A stretch of DNA of 64,000 nt from DAIQNV01 sp038748775 (GTDB taxonomy: Bacteria > Planctomycetota > Phycisphaerae > Phycisphaerales > UBA1924): assembly GCA_038748775.1 (NCBI GenBank), contig JBCDIT010000005.1:1-64000 (forward strand). Direction: 5' to 3'. The notes beneath the pieces were generated by a model, which saw only the letters and a list, made by a program, of their open reading frames with translations, ran no database searches and was not told the origin of the DNA. The translations under genes and the position numbers were made by a program. Positions 41,491 through 51,889 of this stretch are shown here, in pieces (position 1 is the stretch's first letter; each line of letters starts with the position of its first letter).

Positions 41491-41503
41491 TAGACGTTGA
41501 CGA
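41484..41503. promoter_or_regulatory. Candidate TetR operator
   Basis: TCGTCAA-TAGACG-TTGACGA is an inverted repeat with perfect 7-base arms. It covers the -35 element of the downstream operon and begins four bases after the tetR stop, as expected for a repressor site. Confidence 0.7.
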
Positions 41504-41506
41504 TAC

Positions 41507-42091
41507 TCAGTCGATCGACTCGAACGCTCTGAGAGCGATGTCTCGGAGCACCGACTTTGATTCGCCGGCTCTCACGAGCACCATAAGTGACACGTGGACG
41601 CCGTAGAAGAGTCGGGCGGTGCGGCGGATCTCGGTGTCGCTCATATCGAGATCACCGGCGGCGACCGAGTTCCGGAGCGCTGAAGCAAATGCCCCCTCGA
41701 GTCGTCGCCAGTGCTTCTGGATCAGGGCCTGAACGTCTGGGTCGTCCGTCGCAATAGGCTCTCGGCACGTATTGGATACGAGGCACCCGAGCCGGCCTTC
41801 TTCGGACCCGTGGAGCTTTGACGGGATGAGCAGGAGACTGCGGATGTCGTCGAGGCGTCCAGCGTCGGCGAGCGGTTCGAGGTAGGTAGAGATTCCGATA
41901 TCGATGAAGCGGTCGAGCGCCGAGAGAAACAGAGTCCGTTTATCGCCGTAGAGGCGAGAGAGCTGTGCGCGGTCAAGGCCGGTTGCGGCCTCAAGGTCTG
42001 AGAACGAGGTGCCTTCGTAGCCGCCCTCGCGGAACGCGGACACCAATCCGAGGAGGACGTGATCGGGATCATGTTCTCGCTTTCGAGGCAT
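41507..42091 (-). CDS. TetR-family transcriptional regulator
   Basis: The N-terminal helix-turn-helix matches TetR/AcrR: LVSAFREGGYEGTSFSDLEAATGLDRAQLSRLYGDKRTLFLSALDRF. The C-terminal ligand domain has LGCLVSNTCRE, a motif frequent in NemR/AefR-like regulators; its cysteines may be redox-active, though this is inference. ATG 42091 follows GGTGAAGC. It lies 38 nt downstream of uvrA on the same strand and directly before the palindrome at 41484-41503. It probably represses the membrane-protein/SDR operon. Length is 194 residues. Confidence 0.92.
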   Translation of the reverse strand: MPRKREHDPDHVLLGLVSAFREGGYEGTSFSDLEAATGLDRAQLSRLYGDKRTLFLSALDRFIDIGISTYLEPLADAGRLDDIRSLLLIPSKLHGSEEGRLGCLVSNTCREPIATDDPDVQALIQKHWRRLEGAFASALRNSVAAGDLDMSDTEIRRTARLFYGVHVSLMVLVRAGESKSVLRDIALRAFESID

Positions 42092-42129
42092 GCTTCACCA
42101 TTCTGCAGACACACCGATGTGCGCAAGCT

Positions 42130-45246
<3,117 letters not shown>

Positions 45247-45344
45247 GGATGCGAAGAATAGAGCCGCTCTTACCCCGACGGAAGGAGGGGAAGCCCCGCT
45301 CTTTCCGCTCAATAGGCCCCCTCCCAAGAGCCGATACCACCCGC

Positions 45345-46034
45345 ATGACCAGCACCACCGATGCTCGTACAGACACCGATCACCCGATCGCCACCGCCGA
45401 CGAGAACATCGCCGCTTGGCGCGAACTCCACAAGGGCAGCGCCTACTTCAACGGGCACCGCCGCTACCAGGAGCGGTTCCACGACCTGGGAATCGCGGAG
45501 ATCACCCGGTACGTCAACCCGGGCCCCAGCGACACGCTCCTCGAGGTCGGGTGCGGCTACGGCCGCCTGCTCTGGCACTTCCGAGACCGCGTCGAGCGCC
45601 TCATCGGCGTCGACCTGGCGGCCGAACCCGTTGAAGAAGCCAGGGCCATTCTCGAGGGCCACGACGCGACCCTCCACGTCGGCGACGGGATGACCCTCGC
45701 CCCGGTCGCGGATGAGACGGCCGACGTCGTGGTCGCGTTCACCGTCTTTCAGCACATGGCCCGCGAGGTGGTCCGCTCGAACATCGACGACATTGCCCGC
45801 GTGCTCGCACCAGGCGGCCGGTTCGTCGCCCAGTTCAAGGGCGGTGATGGCGAGGACAATATCTCGCCACAGGTCAGGGAGCAGGCCGCGTCCTATCGCG
45901 TGTCGCAAGTCGCCGGGCTCGCCGAAGCGGCCGGTCTTCAGGTGATGGCGATCGAGCGGGAGCGGCTCGACAAGACCTACCCGAACCACAACATCAGCTG
46001 GCTCTGGCTCGTCGCCCACAAGCTTCAGGGCTGA
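45345..46034 (+). CDS. SAM-dependent methyltransferase (class I)
   Basis: The 229-residue protein has a Rossmann-like methyltransferase core: LLEVGCGYGRLLWHF (motif I), LIGVDLAAEPV, LHVGDGMTL, ADVVVAFTVFQHM and LAPGGRFVAQFKG. The last part lacks any extra domain that would indicate the substrate. The ATG at 45345 begins MTSTTDART. It is divergent from uvrA, 98 nt apart, and its last 10 bases overlap the convergent small membrane protein gene. The FQHM motif and general layout are those of small-molecule methyltransferases. Confidence 0.87.
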   Translation: MTSTTDARTDTDHPIATADENIAAWRELHKGSAYFNGHRRYQERFHDLGIAEITRYVNPGPSDTLLEVGCGYGRLLWHFRDRVERLIGVDLAAEPVEEARAILEGHDATLHVGDGMTLAPVADETADVVVAFTVFQHMAREVVRSNIDDIARVLAPGGRFVAQFKGGDGEDNISPQVREQAASYRVSQVAGLAEAAGLQVMAIERERLDKTYPNHNISWLWLVAHKLQG

Positions 46035-46279
46035 ACCGGCTCGCTCTCGGCCGGGGGAACGGATTCGGTGCCCGGAGAGCCCGTCTCGGGCGTATCCGAA
46101 CCAGCGCCTTCCGCCTGGGCGGCCTCTGCACGTTCTTGCTGCTGCTGGGTGACCGCCTTTTTGCGTTGGCTTTGGTAGTACCCCGCGATCGGGATGCCGA
46201 TGGCGATCCCGATCGCAAGGTACCCGAGCCTGCGCAGCAAGCCGTTCGACGCGTTCGGGGACTGGCGTTCCATCGTCAT
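46025..46279 (-). CDS. Small single-pass membrane protein
   Basis: The 84-residue protein has a short cytoplasmic N-terminus, one hydrophobic helix (LGYLAIGIAIGIPIAGYY, ~18-35), a basic/Gln-rich stretch (QSQRKKAVTQQQQ) and an acidic Pro/Ser/Glu tail. No family is recognised. The coding bias agrees with a real gene. It is the last gene of a long minus-strand run and overlaps the methyltransferase stop by 10 bases. Confidence 0.6.
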   Translation of the reverse strand: MTMERQSPNASNGLLRRLGYLAIGIAIGIPIAGYYQSQRKKAVTQQQQERAEAAQAEGAGSDTPETGSPGTESVPPAESEPVQP

Positions 46280-46325
46280 GGACGACGTTAGCCCGGTTCA
46301 CCCACTCTCGTCGAAGCGGCTCGCG

Positions 46326-46571
46326 TCATGTTCGCCTGCGGCGGATCACGACCGCGCCGACCGTCGCCGTCGCGGCGACGCCGGCCCCGGTGTCCACGAT
46401 CGTCTCGACCGCCGGGAGCACTTGGCTCGTCTGAAACACGTCACAGGTGCCCACGGTTGACCGGGATGCTTCGATCCGCTCGGGCGGGTAGGCCTCGGAC
46501 GTATCGACGGGGATGACGCCAAAGCAGTTCGCGGCAACGGACGCGGCGATACCGATCGCGATGCAGGACAT
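46326..46571 (-). CDS. Small protein with C-terminal hydrophobic helix and Arg cluster
   Basis: The 81-residue protein starts at ATG 46571, with AAGGAG seven bases upstream, so translation is well supported. It has a hydrophobic N-terminal stretch (IAIGIAASVAANCFGVI), a polar centre with one further cysteine, and ends in a Gly/Ala/Val helix followed by RRRRT. The tail looks like a sorting signal of the PEP-CTERM type but lacks the PEP or P-x-P motif (it has LPAVE). The function is unknown. Confidence 0.6.
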   Translation of the reverse strand: MSCIAIGIAASVAANCFGVIPVDTSEAYPPERIEASRSTVGTCDVFQTSQVLPAVETIVDTGAGVAATATVGAVVIRRRRT

Positions 46572-46664
46572 CGTGTGTCTCCTTTGCTGGCGTTTGAGAG
46601 TCTGCCCCGGTCGAGCGTTGGTACGCGACCCGGGCGCCGGCGCATTCGCGTGGGCGTCCGGCAT

Positions 46665-46680
46665 CAGGGGTGTACCCCTG
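46665..46680. promoter_or_regulatory. Near-perfect palindrome upstream of the 81-residue protein gene
   Basis: CAGGGGT-GT-ACCCCTG has perfect 7-base arms. It lies 38 nt after the uvrB stop and 94 nt before the next minus-strand start. There is no U-tract, so an operator is as likely as a terminator. Confidence 0.4.
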
Positions 46681-46718
46681 CAGCGTGCCGTGGTTGAGGA
46701 TTCAGAGAAAAATGCTGA

Positions 46719-49004
46719 TCATCTTCCGCGCCGCCCGCTCTTGGTCCCGGGCGCACCGGGCTTCCCGCTCCGCTTCTTTCGCTTGGGCTTCTTGCCGCCC
46801 ATTGCTGCTTCAAGCTCCGATCGTCTGATCATCAGCGGGGTCTCTGGCCCATCGGTCAGATCCTGAACCGTTGCTTCCGCCTCGATGAACTCGCGCAGCT
46901 TGTTCTTCTGGTCGCGCAGCGCCGCCGCTTTCTCGAATTGCAAGTCCTGGGCCGCCTCGAGCATCTCCGCTTCGATCGCCCGCTCGAGCTCGAACGCGTC
47001 GACCGCCGGCTCGTTGCTCTCCGCTGCTGAGCGGGCCTTGCGGCGTGCTTTGAGCTCGGACTCAATCCCCCTGCGAATGTCCTTCCGGATGGTCGTCGGG
47101 GTGATTCCGTTCGCTTCGTTGAACGCGATCTGCTTCGCACGCCTCCGCTCGGTTTCTTCGATGGCGGCCCGCATCGCGTCGGTCATTGTGTCGGCGTACA
47201 GAATGACCTTGGCACGCTCGTTCCTCGCCGCGCGTCCCATCTGCTGGATCAGGCTCGTCGCCGATCGCAGGTAGCCCTCTTTGTCGGCGTCAAGGATGCA
47301 CACCATGCTGACCTCTGGCATGTCGAGGCCCTCGCGGAGCAGGTTGACGCCCACGAGCACGTCGAAAACGCCCGCCCGCAGGTCGGTGATGATCTCGACG
47401 CGTTCGAGCGTTTCGACCTCGCTGTGCAGATACCGCACTCGGAGACCCTGCTGATCGAGGTAGTTCGTCAGGTCTTCGCAGAGCCGCTTGGTCAGCGCGG
47501 TAACGAGAACCCGGTCCCCCTCTTCGACGCGCTGGCGGCACGCATCGATCAAGTCCATGATCTGACCGTTCGCCGGACGGATCTCGACGATCGGGTCGAG
47601 CAACCCGGTGGGTCGGATGACCTGTTCCGCAACCTCGCCGCCTGTCTTCTCGAGCTCGTACTTGCCAGGTGTTGCGCTCACGAAGACCGTTCTGGGGACC
47701 ATCGCTTCGAATTCTTCGAACCGAAGCGGGCGGTTATCGAGCGCCGAGGGCAGCCGGAAGCCGTGCTCGACGAGGACGTCCTTGCGAGCCTTATCGCCGT
47801 TGAACATCGCCTGCACCTGGGGAAGCGTGACGTGGCTCTCGTCGATGATCAGGAGCCAGTCGCCCGCGTTCTCGCGCGCGACCCCATACCGACGTTCATC
47901 CTCTTCGATATCACGCCCGATCCCCTCGCGGCTCGGCGCATCCTCGCTTCCGCTTCGACCCGAGGCCGGCGGCGCGTAATCGAAGTAGTCGAGCAGAGTG
48001 AAGGGACGCTCACCCGGCGCCCGCCCGTCCATATAGCGGCTGTAGTTCTCGATCCCATTGCAAAAGCCGACCTCTTCGATCATCTCTAAGTCGTACTTTG
48101 TCCGAGCCAGCAGCCTCTGAGCCTCGAGCAGTTTGCCCTGGCTCCGCAGCTCGAGCACCCTCCCGTCAAGCTCGGCGCGGATCCCGTCCACCGCCGCTTG
48201 CAACTGATCCTCAGGCATGACGTAGTGCACGGCCGGGAACAAGAAGAACTGGCGTTCCTCTGCGAGCAGCTCTCCGGTCAGTGGGTTGATCAGCTCGACG
48301 CGGTCGATCTCGTCTCCGAAAAGCTCGATACGCACGGCGAACTTCTCATAGGCGGGCCACACCTCGATCGCGTCGCCCCTCGCACGGAACGTGCCCCGCT
48401 TGAAGTCGATGTCGCTCCGCTGGTATTGCATCGCGCTGATCGCGAGGAAGAAGTCACGCCTTGCGATCGTCGACCCCTTCGTGATCGTCAGCACCTTCTC
48501 CGAGTACGCACTGGGCGATCCGAGGCCGAAGATGCACGACACGCTGGCGACGACGATCGTGTCACGCCGGCTGAGCAGGTTGCTCGTCGAAGCAAGGCGG
48601 AGCTGGTCGAGGTCGTCGTTCCGGCTCGCGTCCTTCTCGATGTAGATGTCGCGCCCGGGGATGTACGCTTCGGGCTGGTAGTAGTCATAGTAGCTGACGA
48701 AGTAGTTGACAGAGTTGTGCGGAAAGAACGCCCTGAGCTCCTCAAAGAGCTGGGCCGCGAGCGTCTTGTTGTGGCTCACGATCAGCGTGGGCTTCTGCAC
48801 CTTCTGGATGACGTTCGCCATCGTGAACGTCTTGCCGGTGCCGGTCGCGCCCAGCAATACTTGGTGCTTCGCGCCGTCCTCGATGCCCTTCGAAAGCGCC
48901 GCGATCGCCGCCGGCTGATCGCCTGTCGGTTGGAACGAACTCACGACCTCAAACGGGCGTTCACCCGATGCCGACGCACCCGAAACGACAAGATCTCCGC
49001 CCAT
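46719..49004 (-). CDS. uvrB: Excinuclease ABC subunit B
   Basis: UvrB verifies the lesion and recruits UvrC. It has Walker A LLGATGTGKTF (50-60), the beta-hairpin YYDYYQPEAY that inserts between strands, DESHVTLPQ, the superfamily 2 motifs FVSATPG, VNLLREGLDMPE and QQMGRAARN, and a C-terminal UVR coiled coil (EAMLEAAQDLQFEKAAALRD type). ATG 49004 begins MGGDLVV; the frame is open further but enters the sulfatase gene. The C-terminus has a basic Lys/Arg/Gly tail. Length is 761 residues. No uvrC is in the window. Confidence 0.96.
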   Translation of the reverse strand: MGGDLVVSGASASGERPFEVVSSFQPTGDQPAAIAALSKGIEDGAKHQVLLGATGTGKTFTMANVIQKVQKPTLIVSHNKTLAAQLFEELRAFFPHNSVNYFVSYYDYYQPEAYIPGRDIYIEKDASRNDDLDQLRLASTSNLLSRRDTIVVASVSCIFGLGSPSAYSEKVLTITKGSTIARRDFFLAISAMQYQRSDIDFKRGTFRARGDAIEVWPAYEKFAVRIELFGDEIDRVELINPLTGELLAEERQFFLFPAVHYVMPEDQLQAAVDGIRAELDGRVLELRSQGKLLEAQRLLARTKYDLEMIEEVGFCNGIENYSRYMDGRAPGERPFTLLDYFDYAPPASGRSGSEDAPSREGIGRDIEEDERRYGVARENAGDWLLIIDESHVTLPQVQAMFNGDKARKDVLVEHGFRLPSALDNRPLRFEEFEAMVPRTVFVSATPGKYELEKTGGEVAEQVIRPTGLLDPIVEIRPANGQIMDLIDACRQRVEEGDRVLVTALTKRLCEDLTNYLDQQGLRVRYLHSEVETLERVEIITDLRAGVFDVLVGVNLLREGLDMPEVSMVCILDADKEGYLRSATSLIQQMGRAARNERAKVILYADTMTDAMRAAIEETERRRAKQIAFNEANGITPTTIRKDIRRGIESELKARRKARSAAESNEPAVDAFELERAIEAEMLEAAQDLQFEKAAALRDQKNKLREFIEAEATVQDLTDGPETPLMIRRSELEAAMGGKKPKRKKRSGKPGAPGTKSGRRGR

Positions 49005-49029
49005 GCCCGGAGCGTACGCCGGCGGGCGA

Positions 49030-50652
49030 TCAGTCGGACAGCGCCGTGCCCGATTGGTCGGGAACCAGAGCCTTGTACTTGTCGATTCGCTTGTACCAGC
49101 CCTCATGATGAACCGGGAGCACGCTGTTCGCTTCGGCCCACGCGTTCCACTCCGAGGTCAGGGAGGCGAGCCGCTCGGATTCGGTCGTGGCGAGATCGAT
49201 CTGCTCGAATGGGTCCGTCGCGAGGTCGTACAGCGCCCACGCCCCCGGGACGCCGGTCGCGACCGCCTTCCAGCGGTCGTCTCGAACGGCGCGGTTGCCC
49301 TCGTGTTCCCAGAAAGTAAGGCTACGCGTTGAAACGCAATCGAGCCCTGTGAACTCGCACGCGATGTTCCGGCCGTCGAACTCACCGCCGTCCAACACGC
49401 CAGCGTACCCCAGGATCATGGGCGTCAGGTCGACGACGTGAGAAGGAACGTGAAAGAGTGACCCCGGTAGCATGGTCGACGGCAATCGAGTGACCGCATC
49501 CCCCGAGACGATCAGCGGGGATCGGACCCCGCCGGCCTTCGTCCGCTTCTTGTAGAGCATGTAGGGCGTGTTCGACAGATCCGCCGCGAGCCGGCTCACC
49601 GGGCCGCCCTCATCAGTCGCGCCGTTGTCGCTCAGGAACACGAAGATCGTGTTCTCGAGTTCGCCTTTGGCATCGATCGCGTCGACGATTTCCCCGATCC
49701 CATCGTCCATGATCTCGATCATCGCCGCGTAGGTCGCCATCTCTCGGACCCATTTCGTCTGACGCTGCTCGGGCCACTCGTCCCAAGCCCGCGGGGCATT
49801 CACCGCCGGCGGCAACTCGTGGCCCTCCGGAACGATGCCCATCGAAACCATCCGGTCGAACCGTGCCTGACGGAGGGCGTCGTACCCAGGCTCGTAACGC
49901 TCAAGCAGCGGTTCGACGCGTTCCTCGGGCGCCTGCAGAGGCCGGTGCGGCGCGTAGTACGCAACGTACAAGAACAGCGGGTCGTCACCCATCAACTCAT
50001 CAATGAAGTCGACGGCCGCGTCCGTCGTCGCGTGTGTGTAGTAGTAGCCATCCGGCAGGTCTTCAGCGAGCACCCTGGTCTCCTGGTCCACGATCGACGT
50101 CGGCCGATAGAACCCGCCCCCACCCGAGAGCCCTCCGTAATACCTGTCGAATCCCCGCTCGGTGGGCCACGATCCATTCGGTCGGGCCGCGGCTCCGAGG
50201 CCCTGATACGACCCGTCAACCGTGAGGTGCCACTTCCCCGACATCGCGGTGGCGTAGCCGGCTTCGCCCAGGATCTCTGCGACCGTCGGAACATCGGAGG
50301 CGATCTGCCCCCGGTATCCCTCGATCCCCTCGTCGACCGCGGTCATCCAGCCCATCCCCACCGCGTGCGGGTACCGCCCGGTCAGCAGCGACGCGCGCGA
50401 TGGGCAGCAGCGACCGGCATTCGCGAACTGTGTAAACCGGACGCCCTTCGCGGCCAGCGCATCGATGTTCGGCGTGTTGACTTCGCCCCCGTAACACCCG
50501 ATGTCGCTAAAGCCCATGTCATCGGCCATGATCAGCACGATATTGGGCGGGCTCCATTCACGCGCCGACGTCCCGGACGGTCCCTCAGTGGTGGAAGTGC
50601 ACGAGAAACACGCCATCGCCGTGAGGCACGCGAACAGAGCGAGAGCTTTCAT
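49030..50652 (-). CDS. Exported type I sulfatase
   Basis: This arylsulfatase-family enzyme hydrolyses sulfate esters, typically of marine polysaccharides. The formylglycine motif is CCPSRASLLTGR with Cys82 as the modified residue (C-x-P-S-R). Metal-site residues in NIVLIMADDMGFSD (Asp44, Asp45) and GKWHL, plus FVFLSDNGA, are all present. The N-terminus is a signal peptide with cysteines at 15 and 18 that may form a lipobox. No sulfatase-maturing enzyme is in the window. The gene follows the NfeD-like gene by 35 nt and precedes uvrB by 25 nt. Length is 540 residues. Confidence 0.92.
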   Translation of the reverse strand: MKALALFACLTAMACFSCTSTTEGPSGTSAREWSPPNIVLIMADDMGFSDIGCYGGEVNTPNIDALAAKGVRFTQFANAGRCCPSRASLLTGRYPHAVGMGWMTAVDEGIEGYRGQIASDVPTVAEILGEAGYATAMSGKWHLTVDGSYQGLGAAARPNGSWPTERGFDRYYGGLSGGGGFYRPTSIVDQETRVLAEDLPDGYYYTHATTDAAVDFIDELMGDDPLFLYVAYYAPHRPLQAPEERVEPLLERYEPGYDALRQARFDRMVSMGIVPEGHELPPAVNAPRAWDEWPEQRQTKWVREMATYAAMIEIMDDGIGEIVDAIDAKGELENTIFVFLSDNGATDEGGPVSRLAADLSNTPYMLYKKRTKAGGVRSPLIVSGDAVTRLPSTMLPGSLFHVPSHVVDLTPMILGYAGVLDGGEFDGRNIACEFTGLDCVSTRSLTFWEHEGNRAVRDDRWKAVATGVPGAWALYDLATDPFEQIDLATTESERLASLTSEWNAWAEANSVLPVHHEGWYKRIDKYKALVPDQSGTALSD

Positions 50653-50687
50653 GCGCCGAGCGTATCAAAGTCGGTGCACGACCAGGC

Positions 50688-51836
50688 TCAAGGTTCGAGC
50701 TGGTGGTGCGTCTTCCGCATGTTTGCCCGAAGGAAGGCGACGTTCTCAGCGACAGCCTTGTAGACCTCGTCGGCCATGTCGTGATCCACGCGAAGGTGCA
50801 ACGCGCCGGCCCGCTCTGCTCTCTTGTCGAGCTGCGCCCATTTCTTCAAGAGACGTTCCGCCGACGTCCAGTGTCCGAGCGCCACCTGGGCCTTCTGCGC
50901 CCAGAGACGCTGAGAAGCCGGCGTGAGCTGCATCGTGTCGCGGTCATAGTAGATGTCAGCGCCCCTCGGATCGGTCTGGCGGGCCTGCTCGACGTGCCAG
51001 GTCAGTTCCTCGTTGAGGCCTCCGATCTGGTCGCTGAGCTTCTCCCGCTCCCGCGCCGCTGAGTTCATGACCGTGGCCCCGTACCGTCCCGCCGTCCGGA
51101 CGTCACCCCACTCCAGAAGCGTCGCGACTTTCTCAAGATCCGACTCATCGATCGCCTTGGCAAGGCCAAGCTCGACCAACTCGCTCGCGTTCAGCGCGAG
51201 GACGGTCTCAGCGGTGTCGATCCGCTTGACCTCCGGTTTGTCCTCGGGCCACGTCCGGCTGAACGTCGCTCGCTCGGTCGCGCCGTCTTCGAAGGCGGCA
51301 TAAAGCGTGACGCCCCGCTCAACCATGGCTCGGAAGAGATCGCCGGGCCACCCGCTCTGCTCAGCAAGTCCCGCGAGCGACGACGACCAGGCCGCGTTGA
51401 ATTTCGCATCGACATCGACGTTCCCCGTCGAGTCATCTTGCGAGTACGACACCGCGGCACCGATTGTTGCTCCGGGGGTGACAAGCCACGCGTCCGCGCC
51501 CGCGAGGAAGACCGTCGCGGCGCTGAGCGCCCGCCCCTCGACCAAGGCCACCATCTCAAAGGTCTCCGCGTGCTCGCGGAGCACGTCCATGATCGCAGAG
51601 GCTTCGTAGACGAAGCCACCTTCACTATCAATCTCGAAGATCACACGTTCGATTTTCTGACGCTTCGCTCTTGAGAGTGCGTCGCCGACGCCCTTGGCCG
51701 TGATCTGCACACCCACCGTGCCCTTGCAAGGGATCGTCAGGACCCTCGGCGCCGTCGAAGGCTGTGCCCGCACGAGCGGAGTGGCGAGCGCGACCAATAC
51801 CAACGCTAATACGACCGAGACGCTTCTCAATGACAT
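50688..51836 (-). CDS. Exported ClpP/NfeD-like serine protease-type protein
   Basis: After a signal peptide (VVLALVLVALATPLVRA) the protein has a crotonase/ClpP fold resembling NfeD/SppA: VIFEIDSEGGFVYEASAIMDVL, ALSAATVFLAGADAWLVTPGATIGAA. The Ser in ALSAAT is in the nucleophile position of NfeD proteases. The second half (~230-382) is helical and charged and replaces the usual NfeD membrane and OB domains, so this is a stand-alone soluble form. GGAGG before ATG 51836 fixes the start. The next gene upstream is the ABC permease, 53 nt away. Substrate is unknown. Length is 382 residues. Confidence 0.82.
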   Translation of the reverse strand: MSLRSVSVVLALVLVALATPLVRAQPSTAPRVLTIPCKGTVGVQITAKGVGDALSRAKRQKIERVIFEIDSEGGFVYEASAIMDVLREHAETFEMVALVEGRALSAATVFLAGADAWLVTPGATIGAAVSYSQDDSTGNVDVDAKFNAAWSSSLAGLAEQSGWPGDLFRAMVERGVTLYAAFEDGATERATFSRTWPEDKPEVKRIDTAETVLALNASELVELGLAKAIDESDLEKVATLLEWGDVRTAGRYGATVMNSAAREREKLSDQIGGLNEELTWHVEQARQTDPRGADIYYDRDTMQLTPASQRLWAQKAQVALGHWTSAERLLKKWAQLDKRAERAGALHLRVDHDMADEVYKAVAENVAFLRANMRKTHHQLEP

Positions 51837-51889
51837 CAGACGACCTCCAGAGAAGATCCTACCGAAGTCCGATCGAAGAGTCGAGGGGG

